From Streptomyces sp. A 4/2 (GTDB lineage: Bacteria > Actinomycetota > Actinomycetes > Streptomycetales > Streptomycetaceae): a DNA stretch of 64,000 nucleotides. The position numbers and the translations under genes were made by a program. The stretch lies in contig NZ_CALNVW010000016.1 in assembly GCF_940670765.1 (NCBI RefSeq), positions 226,759 through 290,758 on the forward strand, given 5' to 3'. Position 1 is the first letter of the stretch. The number at the start of each line of letters is the position of its first letter. The notes below the pieces were generated by a model. It had not been told where the DNA came from and did not search any database. It was given only the letters and a program-made list of their open reading frames with translations. Shown piece by piece: positions 52,080 through 60,696 of the stretch.

Positions 52080-52700
52080 TCAGCTCTGCGTGCTGCGGCG
52101 CTTGCGCGCGGCGAACATGATGCCGCCACCGGCGACGATCACCACAGCAGCCGCGCCCGCGATGAGCGGCGTGGAGCTGGAGGAACCGGTCTCGGCCAGG
52201 TCGGTCGGCTTACTCGCGCTCGGCGAGGGCACCGGCACCGCAGCCGACTCACTGGGGCTGGCGCTTGGGGTCACCGACTCGCTCGGAGTGGGGGCCGGCT
52301 TGCTCGGGGTGTCCGACGGGGTCGGGGTGACGGGCGGCTTCGGCGTGTCGCACACCGGCGCCGTCTTCGTCTCGTCCAGCGAGAACTGCTGGCTGTCGCC
52401 GGCCTTCACGACGAGGTGCACAGAGAGCTTCTCGGTGTGCTCGGCGAGCGGCAGCGTCTTGCTGAACGACGAGCCGAACTCCTGCGTGGGGAGAATGTCC
52501 TTCCCGTCCACGCTGACGGTCACCGTGTTGGTGACCTTGGCGTTGTACGCCTTCAGGTCGACAGTGACCTCGGAGCACGAGACAGACCACGCCGGAGCAT
52601 GCGCCTGCGCCGGGACAGCACACAGACCGAGGCCGATCACACTGGTTGCCGCGGCTATGAAGGCCCCCCGGCGCCGCCACGATCTCTTGGATACGGTCAC
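52080..52700 (-). CDS. Secreted cell-wall protein with LAETG sortase signal
   Basis: 206 residues from GTG 52700 (GGAGG upstream). Signal peptide 1-33 ends AQA before HAPAW. A beta-rich extracellular domain (about 34-115; one early and one late Cys) is followed by a Pro/Ser/Thr stalk and LAETG (168-172), a membrane helix and KRR tail. LAETG is recognised by class E sortases of Streptomyces, so the protein is likely linked to peptidoglycan. The domain resembles small sortase substrates of aerial hyphae. Function unknown. Confidence 0.88.
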   Translation of the reverse strand: MTVSKRSWRRRGAFIAAATSVIGLGLCAVPAQAHAPAWSVSCSEVTVDLKAYNAKVTNTVTVSVDGKDILPTQEFGSSFSKTLPLAEHTEKLSVHLVVKAGDSQQFSLDETKTAPVCDTPKPPVTPTPSDTPSKPAPTPSESVTPSASPSESAAVPVPSPSASKPTDLAETGSSSSTPLIAGAAAVVIVAGGGIMFAARKRRSTQS

Positions 52701-53045
52701 AAAAATCCTCCACACTTGCGGCACCGCCCGTTTGGCGGTGCGCGCGCAGGGTATCGCCCCGACACCCGCAGGTACATCGGCGCCCCACCCTTCACTCCGG
52801 TCTCCAACGCGCCCGCTCACCCGTCGGTTTGACGCCCCCTCCGCGCACGACCGGGGGCCGCTCCCCGGGCCATGTCCCGCCGGTGAATTCGCGTCCTCGC
52901 CCCGGGGCCCGGCAGATGACACCTACAGGTCGACACGGACGTCCCATTTCAAGTCCTGAACACACGACCATGACACAACACCCTTTTCGTTTTGGTCCGT
53001 TCAGACATGAATTCAGCTTTCCGGTGGGTGGTACAGACCAAGGCC

Positions 53046-53085
53046 TTGACAGCAAGTTGGTTCACTTCTTAAATCTCGAAGTGAA
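53046..53085 (+). promoter_or_regulatory. Promoter with overlapping operator for the GH16 gene
   Basis: TTGACA (53046-53051), exactly 17 bases, then TTAAAT (53069-53074): an unusually clean sigma-70-type promoter. Arms TTCACTTC (53061-53068) and GAAGTGAA (53078-53085) enclose the -10 box, ideal for repression. Confidence 0.75.
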
Positions 53086-53171
53086 GTACGGCGCACCCCC
53101 CACCCCGGTCGTCGCACATGGGCGACCCCGCTGCGCATGTCTGTCATACCTGTGTCAAACATGCCCGTTCA

Positions 53172-53190
53172 GTGCACGGCATCCGTGCAC
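53172..53190. promoter_or_regulatory. Palindrome in the GH16 leader
   Basis: GTGCACGG-CAT-CCGTGCAC, perfect 8-base arms, 14 bases before the start codon and just ahead of GGAAGGGAG. Could be a second operator or an mRNA hairpin near the ribosome site. Confidence 0.5.
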
Positions 53191-53204
53191 CGGAAGGGAG
53201 AGTC

Positions 53205-54113
53205 ATGGACTCCCCACGACTGGCACGGCGACTTCTTGTCGCCACCGCCTCAGCCCTGCTCCTCGCCCCGGTCCTCACCGCCACGGCGAGCGCGGACCAG
53301 ACACCCGCGGCGAAGGCCGCCACGACGACGTTCTCCGACACCTTCGACGGGTCCGCGGGCTCCGCGGTCGACTCCGGAAAGTGGCAGATCGAGACCGGCG
53401 ACAACGTCGACAACCACGAGCGCGAGTACTACACACCCGGCAGCGACAACGCCGCCCTCGACGGGCAGGGCCATCTCGTCATCACGGCCCGCAAGGAGAA
53501 CCCGCACAACTACCAGTGCTGGTACGGAACATGTGAGTACACCTCGGCCCGGCTGAACACCTCGGGCAAGTTCTCGTCCACGTACGGACATGTCGAGGCC
53601 CGGATGAAGATCCCGAAGGGACAGGGCATGTGGCCCGCGTTCTGGATGCTCGGGAGCGACATCGGGCAGGTCGGCTGGCCCAACTGCGGTGAGATCGACG
53701 TCATGGAGAACGTCGGCTTCGAGCCGTCGACCGTGCACGGCACCATCCACGGCCCCGGCTACTCCGGATCGAACGGCATCGGCGCCCCCTACACGCTCCC
53801 CGGCGGGCAGGTGTTCTCCAACGACTTCCACACCTTCGCCGTCGACTGGGCCCCCGATTCCATCACCTGGTCCGTGGACGGCAACGTCTACCAGAAACGC
53901 ACACCGGCCGATGTCAGTGGCAAGCAGTGGGTGTTCAACAAGCCCTTCTACCTGATCCTCAACCTCGCGGTCGGTGGATACTGGCCGGGCGACCCCGACG
54001 GCAGCACCGCCTTCCCGCAGCAGCTGGTCGTCGACGAGGTCAAGGTCACCACCGGCAACAGCGCACTGCCGACCGGGCAGGCCGCCAAGAAGGTTGCCCC
54101 GCACGGCGGTTGA
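53205..54113 (+). CDS. Secreted GH16 endo-beta-1,3-glucanase (laminarinase-like)
   Basis: 302 residues. Signal peptide 1-30 ending ASA before DQTPAA. The GH16 catalytic motif GEIDVMEN (E163 nucleophile, D165, E168 acid/base) is intact, with WPAFWMLG before it. No carbohydrate-binding module after the catalytic domain. ATG 53205 with GGAAGGGAG. Degrades beta-glucans such as laminarin or fungal walls outside the cell. Ends at a strong terminator. Confidence 0.94.
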   Translation: MDSPRLARRLLVATASALLLAPVLTATASADQTPAAKAATTTFSDTFDGSAGSAVDSGKWQIETGDNVDNHEREYYTPGSDNAALDGQGHLVITARKENPHNYQCWYGTCEYTSARLNTSGKFSSTYGHVEARMKIPKGQGMWPAFWMLGSDIGQVGWPNCGEIDVMENVGFEPSTVHGTIHGPGYSGSNGIGAPYTLPGGQVFSNDFHTFAVDWAPDSITWSVDGNVYQKRTPADVSGKQWVFNKPFYLILNLAVGGYWPGDPDGSTAFPQQLVVDEVKVTTGNSALPTGQAAKKVAPHGG

Positions 54114-54147
54114 ACCGGCGCACCGGGCGGTACGGCAGTTCCGGGAT

Positions 54148-54191
54148 CCCGCCGGGCGGGGCCGCGCGACCACGCGGCCCCGCCCGGCGGG
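54148..54191. terminator. Strong bidirectional terminator between GH16 and glutaminase genes
   Basis: Perfect 19-base GC stem (CCCGCCGGGCGGGGCCGCG) and a 6-base loop between convergent genes. Confidence 0.85.
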
Positions 54192-54236
54192 CCGGCGTCA
54201 TCCGTAAGGCCGGACCCGGGCCGTCACCCGCACCGC

Positions 54237-55547
54237 TCATGTACGCCCGGTCCCGCCCACACCGGCGCTCCCGTTCTCGCACCAGTCGACGGCCTCCTCG
54301 CGGGACGGGAACCTCCGCCAGGGCGTCAGCGCCGCGCCGGCGGTCGCGCGCGGCTCGACCACGACGGCGACCCGGTGCCCTTCCTCCTCCAGCCGGGCGA
54401 GCGCGGTCGCCACCATCGTCGCGCCCGAGGTGTCCATGCTCGTGACGTCCAGCAGATCGAGGACCACCCAGCCACCGTCCTGCGGGGTGACGTCCGACAG
54501 ACCGTGCAGGAGCCGTTCGGCGGCGGTGAAGTCCAGCGCTCCCTGCGCGGCCACCAGGCCCTGCCGCACGCCCCGGTCGGCTTCCGTGACGGTGGGGGCG
54601 CTGCGCGTCGGATGACGCATCATGTGGAGGCCGAACCGCTCGGACAGCTCCCGCAGCGCCGCGACACCGCGTACCGGGGTGCCGCTGGCGTCGAGCGGCG
54701 GGCTGTGCACCGCGACGCCGAACCGGGCGGGGCTCACCGCGATCAGGCCGCCGGACACCCCGCTCTTCGCGGGCAGCCCGACCCGCAGCAGCCATGCGCC
54801 GGAGGCGTCGTACATCCCGCACGACGCCATCACCGCGAGTACCTGGCAGGCCACCGTCTCGGACACCACCGTCTCTCCGGTCACCGGGTTGACACCGCCG
54901 TTGGCCAGGGTCGCCGCCATCACGGCGAGGTCTCCGGTGGTGACCCGTACCGCGCACTGCCGGAAGTAGGTGTCCACGACGGAGGGCGCGCCGGGCAGTG
55001 CGCCGGCGCTGCTCATCAGATAGGCCAGCGCGCGGTTGCGGTCGCCGGTCTCCGCCTCGGAGCGGTGGACGGCCTCGTCGACGTCGAGGCCGCGTCCCGC
55101 GAAGCGGCTCAGGCAGTCCAGGATGCGCTCGAACCGCTCCTCGCAGGTGGCACCCGGCACCAATGCCGTAGTGGCGATGGCCCCGGCGTTGATCATCGCG
55201 TTGTCCGGCCGTCCCGTGTCCGGCTCCAGGCTGATGGCGTTGTACCCCTCGCCGCTCGGTTCGGTGCCCACCCAGCGGGTCACTTCCTCCAGGCCGAACT
55301 CCGAGAGGACCAGCGCGTAGACGAACGGCTTGGACACCGACTGGACGGTGAACGGCATCTCCGCGTCGCCCGCCTGGTACCGGTGTCCGTCCATGCTCAC
55401 CAGGGAGAGCCCGAAGGTGTCCGGGTCCGCCAGGGCCAGCTGCGGGATGTAGTCGGCGACCGCTCCGTCGTCCAGTGCGCCGAGCCGCTCGTACAGCTCC
55501 ACCAGGGATTCGGTCACCACATCGAGCACGGGCCCGTCCGTCGCCAT
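54237..55547 (-). CDS. glsA: Glutaminase fused to a C-terminal STAS domain
   Basis: 436 residues. Glutaminase domain about 10-310 with catalytic S70-x-x-K73 in VQSVSKPF, AMINAGAI and SVVDTYFRQC, a beta-lactamase-like fold that makes glutamate and ammonia from glutamine. Residues about 330-415 form a STAS domain (VVLDLLDVTSMDTSGATMVATAL) like anti-sigma-factor antagonists; the phosphorylatable Ser/Thr position is present in SMDTSG. This fusion is known in actinobacterial glutaminases and may allow regulation by a kinase. ATG 55547. Confidence 0.93.
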   Translation of the reverse strand: MATDGPVLDVVTESLVELYERLGALDDGAVADYIPQLALADPDTFGLSLVSMDGHRYQAGDAEMPFTVQSVSKPFVYALVLSEFGLEEVTRWVGTEPSGEGYNAISLEPDTGRPDNAMINAGAIATTALVPGATCEERFERILDCLSRFAGRGLDVDEAVHRSEAETGDRNRALAYLMSSAGALPGAPSVVDTYFRQCAVRVTTGDLAVMAATLANGGVNPVTGETVVSETVACQVLAVMASCGMYDASGAWLLRVGLPAKSGVSGGLIAVSPARFGVAVHSPPLDASGTPVRGVAALRELSERFGLHMMRHPTRSAPTVTEADRGVRQGLVAAQGALDFTAAERLLHGLSDVTPQDGGWVVLDLLDVTSMDTSGATMVATALARLEEEGHRVAVVVEPRATAGAALTPWRRFPSREEAVDWCENGSAGVGGTGRT

Positions 55548-55644
55548 TCCTCATGCTAAGCACGGATCGGAGCGGGTCGCGTCCGGATGCAGCCGTGCGG
55601 CGGCTGATGGATTGTGAAGGAGGACAAAGACCAGAAAGGGAGTC

Positions 55645-56769
55645 ATGGAAACCAACGCTCTGACGCCTGCGCTGTTGCAGACCCTGCGCAAGAAGCAGCC
55701 CCATCCGGTGGTGTCCGTGAGTATGCCCACCCACCGGCGCGAACCCGACAACGCCCAGGACTCGGTGCGTCTGCGCAATCTCATGACGGAGGCCGGGCGC
55801 CGGATCGACGCCGACGAATCCGTGTCGCGGCAGGTGCGCGTGGGGCTGAAGGCCCAGTTGGACCGGGCGCTCGCCGAAGTCGACCTGCGGTACTCCCTGG
55901 ACGGTCTGGTGATCTTCGCCGGTACGGACGAGTACCAGATCTGGGTGCTGGAAAGGGCGGTGCCCGAGCGGGTGGTGGTGAGCGACAGCTATCTGACCAG
56001 GAACCTGGTCGCCGCCAGGGCGCAGGCCAGGCCCTACTGGGTGCTCGCCGTCGCGGCGACCCGCGCCACGCTCTGGCACGGGTCGGGCGAGACCGTGCGC
56101 GAGCACACCGGCAACACCTTCCCCGTCACCCCGGACGAACTGCAGAACGACCCTCAGCGCGAGGAGCGGGTGGGCGATGTGGCCAGTACGTTCCAGGACG
56201 AGGAGACCCGGCGGTTCCTGCGTGAGGTGGACACCGCGCTCGGCGCGATCCTCACCGCGGTGCCCCGGCCGCTCTACGTGGTGGGTCTGGCGCCCGCACT
56301 GAGCCTGCTGGAGGACGTGGGGACCGCCACCCGCAACGCCGCGGGCAAGGTGCTCACCGGCGGCATGGTGAACGGTCCGGCCTACGAACTCCACAAGGAA
56401 CTCGAACCCAGCCTGGCGGAATTCCAGCGGCGGACCGCGGAAAGGACCGCTGACCGGCTCGACGCCGCACGCGGCAGGCGGACCTTCGCCGCGGGTCTCG
56501 ACGAGGTGTGGGAGGCGGTACGGGAGGGGCGCGCCGCCTTCGTGGCCGTAGAGGAGGGCTTCCAGCAGACCGTCCGGGTGAAGGAGGGGCACCTCGCCCC
56601 CGCGGACCCGGCGGAACACGAGTCACAGGCACCCGACGACGGGATCGTCCGGGAGGACATCGTCGACGAACTCGTCGAACTGGCCCTGGACAGCGGCGCC
56701 GAAGTCGCTTTCGTCCCTGACGGCACACTCGCCGACCACCAGCACATCGCGGCCGAACTCCGTTACTGA
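55645..56769 (+). CDS. baeRF-type (release-factor-like) protein
   Basis: 374 residues, cytoplasmic. Pattern: PVVSVSMPTHRREPDNAQDSVRLRNLMTEA, GLVIFAG, AVAATRATLWHGSG, and a C-terminal eRF1/Pelota-like domain (VDELVELALDSGAEVAFVPDGTLADHQHIAAELRY). It matches bacterial members of the archaeo-eukaryotic release-factor superfamily, which are suspected to act on stalled ribosomes. ATG 55645 with AAAGGGAG. Stand-alone gene. Confidence 0.75.
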   Translation: METNALTPALLQTLRKKQPHPVVSVSMPTHRREPDNAQDSVRLRNLMTEAGRRIDADESVSRQVRVGLKAQLDRALAEVDLRYSLDGLVIFAGTDEYQIWVLERAVPERVVVSDSYLTRNLVAARAQARPYWVLAVAATRATLWHGSGETVREHTGNTFPVTPDELQNDPQREERVGDVASTFQDEETRRFLREVDTALGAILTAVPRPLYVVGLAPALSLLEDVGTATRNAAGKVLTGGMVNGPAYELHKELEPSLAEFQRRTAERTADRLDAARGRRTFAAGLDEVWEAVREGRAAFVAVEEGFQQTVRVKEGHLAPADPAEHESQAPDDGIVREDIVDELVELALDSGAEVAFVPDGTLADHQHIAAELRY

Positions 56770-56783
56770 GCAGCAGTTCCGGG

Positions 56784-57299
56784 CTACCGGCGCGGGCTGC
56801 CCGCCTGCTCGCGGTGCGCGAGGCCGCCGTCCGCGTCGGGAACGACGTGTACGGCGGCCTCCTCGGCCGAGGCGGCACCGCCGTCGATGCCGACGTCCTC
56901 CGCCAGCATGTCCTTCTCCGCTTCCTCGTGCGCCCCTTCGTCGGGGGCGACCAGACGGCCCGCACGGCCGGCGCCGACCTCGTCGTCCAGCGCCTCGCCG
57001 TCGCTGTCCGACGAGTCACCGATGCCGTCGCCGTGCGGAGCCCGCAGCATCGCCGGGTCGGGCAGCTCCTCCGCGAGACGCTCGTCCAGCGTCTCGCCCT
57101 CGTGCTGCTCCTCCGCCGTGGTACCCACGTGATCGACACCCAGTGGCCGCTCCGGCGGCGACCAGCCCTCGTCGTACGGGTCCGACGCGCGACCGGTCAG
57201 CGTGTCCTCACGGTCGAGGATGCCCGTGTCCTCGGTGACTTCGCTGCCGTCCGGCTGGTAGACGTCGTCCCCCCTGGCGTCATGTGCTCGCATCGCCAC
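56784..57299 (-). CDS. DUF5709-like acidic protein
   Basis: 171 residues from GTG 57299 (AAGGAGG five to six bases upstream; ATG 57293 possible). Highly acidic, low-complexity: VYQPDGSEVTEDTGILDREDTLTGR, DPYDEGWSPPERPLGVDHVGTTAEEQHEGETLDERLAEELPD. No membrane segment. A family common in Streptomyces, of unknown function, probably disordered. Divergent from the second rho gene. Confidence 0.8.
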   Translation of the reverse strand: MAMRAHDARGDDVYQPDGSEVTEDTGILDREDTLTGRASDPYDEGWSPPERPLGVDHVGTTAEEQHEGETLDERLAEELPDPAMLRAPHGDGIGDSSDSDGEALDDEVGAGRAGRLVAPDEGAHEEAEKDMLAEDVGIDGGAASAEEAAVHVVPDADGGLAHREQAGSPRR

Positions 57300-57678
57300 G
57301 GTGTCCTCCTTCGTACGGCTCGTGGTGCGCCTGCTCGCAGATCGAGGCGGGGACACCCCACACCTCCCAGTATGCCGAGCCCACGCCACAGCCGCCCTCG
57401 GCGTGCACCGCACCCGATGTGTGGTACGGTGCCATCAGCACTTGTGTACGCCGCATTCTCGTACATCACATTCATGTACACCACGTTCCCAGCAGTCCGT
57501 GGTCGGCGCCGGTGCAGTTTCTCCTCTCCCGCTGTTGCGCCTGTCTCTTCGTGAGCGGCGATCCAGCCTCCGAGTACCACACTTCCCTTCCCGGCCCCGG
57601 GCTCCTCCGCCCGGCACGGGGCGTGATCACACCGCCCCGCCAGGCCCCCTGTTCGCCATGTCCGCGAAAGGACCCCTC
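57300..57678. other. 379-base leader upstream of the second rho gene
   Basis: No ribosome site or gene is convincing before ATG 57679, although frames stay open. Contains three 15-base repeats at 57446-57490 including GTACAT/ATGTAC arms. A long untranslated leader of a Rho gene could serve autogenous control. Confidence 0.55.
57446..57490. repeat. Three 15-base direct repeats beginning GTAC
   Basis: Units GTACGCCGCATTCTC, GTACATCACATTCAT, GTACACCACGTTCCC in exact 15-base register. Within them GTACAT (57461-57466) and ATGTAC (57474-57479) form an inverted repeat. Located about 190 bases before the second rho gene. Confidence 0.8.
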
Positions 57679-58827
57679 ATGACCAGCACACTCGAACGCC
57701 CCCCTGTACCCCAGCACTTGGCCGTCCCGGCCGCCGGCGTTCTCGACCTCACCGACCGCAGGCACGGCCTGTTGCGCACCCAGCGGACAGCGGGCTCCCG
57801 CCCCTCCCCCGACGACGTACAGGTGTCCGCCGCGCAGATCCGCCAATTCGGCCTGCGTGCGGGCGACTTCGTCGAAGGAAGCTGCGAGCGTCCCGGTTCG
57901 CCCGCCCGCGTGGAGCGGGTCAACGGCCGGCCGCCCGAGGCCCTGCGCGGCCGGCCGCACTTCCGCGACCTGACCCCGCTCCATCCCCGGGAGCGGCTGC
58001 GTCTCGAAACCGCGGGCGGCAGCGCCACGACCCGCCTCGTCGATCTGATCACGCCGGTCGGCAAGGGGCAGCGCGGGCTGATCGTCGCGCCGCCCAGGAC
58101 CGGCAAGACCGTGCTGCTCCAGCAGCTCGCCGCCGCCGTCGCGGCCAACCACCCCGAGTGCCATCTGATGGTGGTCCTGCTCGACGAACGCCCCGAGGAG
58201 GTCACCGACATGCGCCGCTCCGTACGGGGCGAGGTGCTCGCCTCGACCTTCGACCGGCCGCCGAAGGAGCACATCGCGCTCGCCGAACTCGCGGTGGAGC
58301 GGGCCAAGCGCCTGGTCGAGCAGGGCAAGGACGTCGTCATCCTGCTGGACTCCCTCACCCGGCTCTGCCGGGCGCACAACAACGCGGCCCCCGCCGGCGG
58401 CCGTACGCTCTCGGGCGGTGTCGATGCCTCCGCCGTACAGGGCCCCAAGCGCCTCTTCGGAGCGGCGCGTCTCGCCGAGGAGGGCGGCTCGCTCACCATC
58501 CTCGCGACCGCGCTGGTCGACACGGGATCGCGCGCCGACGACTACTTCTTCGAGGAGCTCAAGAGCACCGGCAACATGGAGCTCAAGCTGGACCGCGCAC
58601 TGGCCGACAGCAGGATCTTCCCGGCCGTCGACATCTCCCCGTCCGGCACCCGGCGCGAGGAACTGCTCGTCCCCGACGCCGAGTTGACGGCGGTACGGGG
58701 GCTGCGCAGGGCGCTCCGGTCCAGGGACGGCCGGTCGGCGCTGGAGGCGCTGCTGGACAGGATCCGGAAGACGCCGGACAACGCGGCCTTCCTGCGGCAG
58801 ATCCAGCAGACCGTCCCCGGCGCCTGA
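57679..58827 (+). CDS. rho: Transcription termination factor Rho, short paralogue
   Basis: 382 residues. A cold-shock-type RNA-binding domain (about 18-95: GVLDLTDRRHGLLR...VSAAQIRQFGLRAGDFVEG) and the hexameric ATPase with Walker A APPRTGKT (K143), VVILLDSLTRL and GSLTILATALVDTGS. The long Arg/Asn-rich N-terminal extension usual in Streptomyces Rho is absent, so this is an additional form. The Q/R-loop region differs from usual Rho (LSGGVDASAVQGPKR instead of ...STALYPPKR; RADDYFFEEL instead of KMDEVIFEEF). ATG 57679 with AAAGGA. May be a specialised or antibiotic-tolerant terminator; this is inference. Confidence 0.9.
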   Translation: MTSTLERPPVPQHLAVPAAGVLDLTDRRHGLLRTQRTAGSRPSPDDVQVSAAQIRQFGLRAGDFVEGSCERPGSPARVERVNGRPPEALRGRPHFRDLTPLHPRERLRLETAGGSATTRLVDLITPVGKGQRGLIVAPPRTGKTVLLQQLAAAVAANHPECHLMVVLLDERPEEVTDMRRSVRGEVLASTFDRPPKEHIALAELAVERAKRLVEQGKDVVILLDSLTRLCRAHNNAAPAGGRTLSGGVDASAVQGPKRLFGAARLAEEGGSLTILATALVDTGSRADDYFFEELKSTGNMELKLDRALADSRIFPAVDISPSGTRREELLVPDAELTAVRGLRRALRSRDGRSALEALLDRIRKTPDNAAFLRQIQQTVPGA

Positions 58828-58867
58828 CGGCCGCCCCGACGGGAGTACGGGCAGGGCCCGTTCGCCG

Positions 58868-60508
58868 TCAGCCCGCGAGCGCCGCCGAGACGACCGCCTT
58901 GGCCTCCTCCTGGACCCGGCCGAGATGGTCCGCCCCCAGGAATGACTCGCCGTAGATCTTGTACACGTCCTCGGTGCCGGAGGGACGGGCCGCGAACCAG
59001 GCGTTCTCGGTGGTCACCTTGATGCCGCCGATGGGCGCACCGTTGCCGGGTGCCTCGGTGAGTACAGCGGTCACCGGCTCCCCGGCGAGTGTGTCCGCGG
59101 TGATCTGTTCGGGCGAGAGCCTGGCCAGCACCGCCTTCTCCGCGCGTGTCGCGGGGGCGTCGATCCGGGCGTAGGCGGGCGCCCCGAAACGGTCGGTGAG
59201 CGCGGTGTAGTGCTCGGACGGGGTCTTCCCGGTGACCGCGAGGATCTCGGAGGCGAGCAGCGCCAGGATGATGCCGTCCTTGTCGGTGGTCCACACCGAG
59301 CCGTCCCGGCGCAGGAACGAGGCCCCTGCCGACTCCTCGCCACCGAAGCCCAGCGAGCCGTCGACCAGACCGTCCACGAACCACTTGAAACCGACCGGCA
59401 CTTCGACCAGTTCACGTCCCAGGTCGGCGGCGACCCGGTCGATCATCCCCGACGACACCAGCGTCTTGCCGACGCCGGCGGCGGCAGGCCACTGCTCGCG
59501 ATGGGTGTAGAGGTAGGAAATGGCCGCGGCCAGATAGTGGTTGGGGTTCATCAGTCCGGCGTCCGGGGTGACGATGCCGTGCCGGTCGGCGTCGGCGTCG
59601 TTGCCGGTGGCGATCCCGTACTCGTGGCGCCGCTCGATCAGGGAGGCCATCGCCCAGGGCGACGAGCAGTCCATCCGGATCCTGCCGTCCCAGTCCAGCG
59701 TCATGAACCGCCAGGTGGGATCGGCCAGCGGGTTGACCACCGTCAGATCGATCCGGTGCTGCTCGGCGATCCGGCCCCAGTACGCGACCGAGGCACCGCC
59801 CAGCGGATCGGCGCCGATCCTGATCCCCGCGGCCCGTACCGCGTCCAGGTCGAGCACCGCGGGGAGGTCCCCCACGTAGCTGCCGAGGAAGTCGTACCGC
59901 CCGGTGGTGGGCGCGGCCAGCGCGCGGGTGTACGGGATCCGGTGCACGTCCTTGAGGCCGGCGGCGATGATCTCGTTGGCCCGGTCCTGGATCCAGCCGG
60001 TCGCGTCGGAGCCCGCCGGTCCGCCGCTGGGCGGGTTGTACTTGAACCCGCCGTCGCCGGGCGGGTTGTGCGAGGGCGTGACCACCACGCCGTCGGCGAG
60101 TGCCGAGGTGCGGCCACGGTTGTACGTGAGGATGGCGTGCGACACGGCCGGGGTCGGGGTGTACCCGTCGGCGGTGTCGATGAGCACGGTCACCCCGTTG
60201 GCGGCGAACACCTCGATGGCGGTCACCCGGGCGGGCTCGGAGAGCGCATGGGTGTCGGCGCCGAGGAAGAGCGGACCGTCGGTGCCCTGGCCGGCCCGGT
60301 ACTCACAGATCGCCTGGCTGGTCGCGGCGATGTGGTCCTCGTTGAACGCGGTGGCGAAGGAGGAACCCCGGTGTCCCGACGTTCCGAACGCCACGCGTTG
60401 CGCCGGCTCGTCCGGGTCCGGGTGCAGCGCGTAGTACGCGGTCACCAGCCGGGCGACATCGGTGAGATCCTCCGGCCGCGCCTGCTGTCCCGCTCTTTCG
60501 TGCGGCAT
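58868..60508 (-). CDS. pgm: Phosphoglucomutase (alpha-D-glucose specific)
   Basis: 546 residues. Catalytic phosphoserine in [13 protein letters not shown], metal loop NDADADRHG, sugar loop [11 protein letters not shown] and phosphate loop [16 protein letters not shown], all in order. Interconverts glucose-1- and glucose-6-phosphate in the cytoplasm, linking glycogen/trehalose and glycolysis. ATG 60508 (MPHERAGQ) with GGAGGAG upstream. Converges with the rho paralogue. Confidence 0.97.
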   Translation of the reverse strand: MPHERAGQQARPEDLTDVARLVTAYYALHPDPDEPAQRVAFGTSGHRGSSFATAFNEDHIAATSQAICEYRAGQGTDGPLFLGADTHALSEPARVTAIEVFAANGVTVLIDTADGYTPTPAVSHAILTYNRGRTSALADGVVVTPSHNPPGDGGFKYNPPSGGPAGSDATGWIQDRANEIIAAGLKDVHRIPYTRALAAPTTGRYDFLGSYVGDLPAVLDLDAVRAAGIRIGADPLGGASVAYWGRIAEQHRIDLTVVNPLADPTWRFMTLDWDGRIRMDCSSPWAMASLIERRHEYGIATGNDADADRHGIVTPDAGLMNPNHYLAAAISYLYTHREQWPAAAGVGKTLVSSGMIDRVAADLGRELVEVPVGFKWFVDGLVDGSLGFGGEESAGASFLRRDGSVWTTDKDGIILALLASEILAVTGKTPSEHYTALTDRFGAPAYARIDAPATRAEKAVLARLSPEQITADTLAGEPVTAVLTEAPGNGAPIGGIKVTTENAWFAARPSGTEDVYKIYGESFLGADHLGRVQEEAKAVVSAALAG

Positions 60509-60601
60509 CTGCCCACTCCTCCACATCGGTCGTCGGTCTCAGTTTGTCAGCTCATCCTCCAGGCTCGCCGACGTGTTCGACGGGTGCCCCGCCGCTGGGG
60601 T

Positions 60602-60657
60602 GGCCCGACCGGTGCCGGGGCGTCGCACGCGCGCGACGTCGCGGCACCGGTCGGGCC
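60602..60657 (-). terminator. Terminator of the first chitinase gene
   Basis: Perfect 15-base outer stem (GGCCCGACCGGTGCC) with a second inner stem (CGTCGC/GCGACG), 40 bases past the chitinase stop. Confidence 0.75.
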
Positions 60658-60696
60658 GGTTGCCGGCTCAGTTCGGGGCGGGCCCCGGGTCGCGGC

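Larger units (their letters stand above)
52701..53204. other. 504-base divergent spacer
   Basis: No gene. The right part (about 52930-53110) is AT-rich and holds the GH16 promoter/operator at 53046-53085 and a palindrome at 53172-53190 just before the GH16 ribosome site. Confidence 0.65.
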
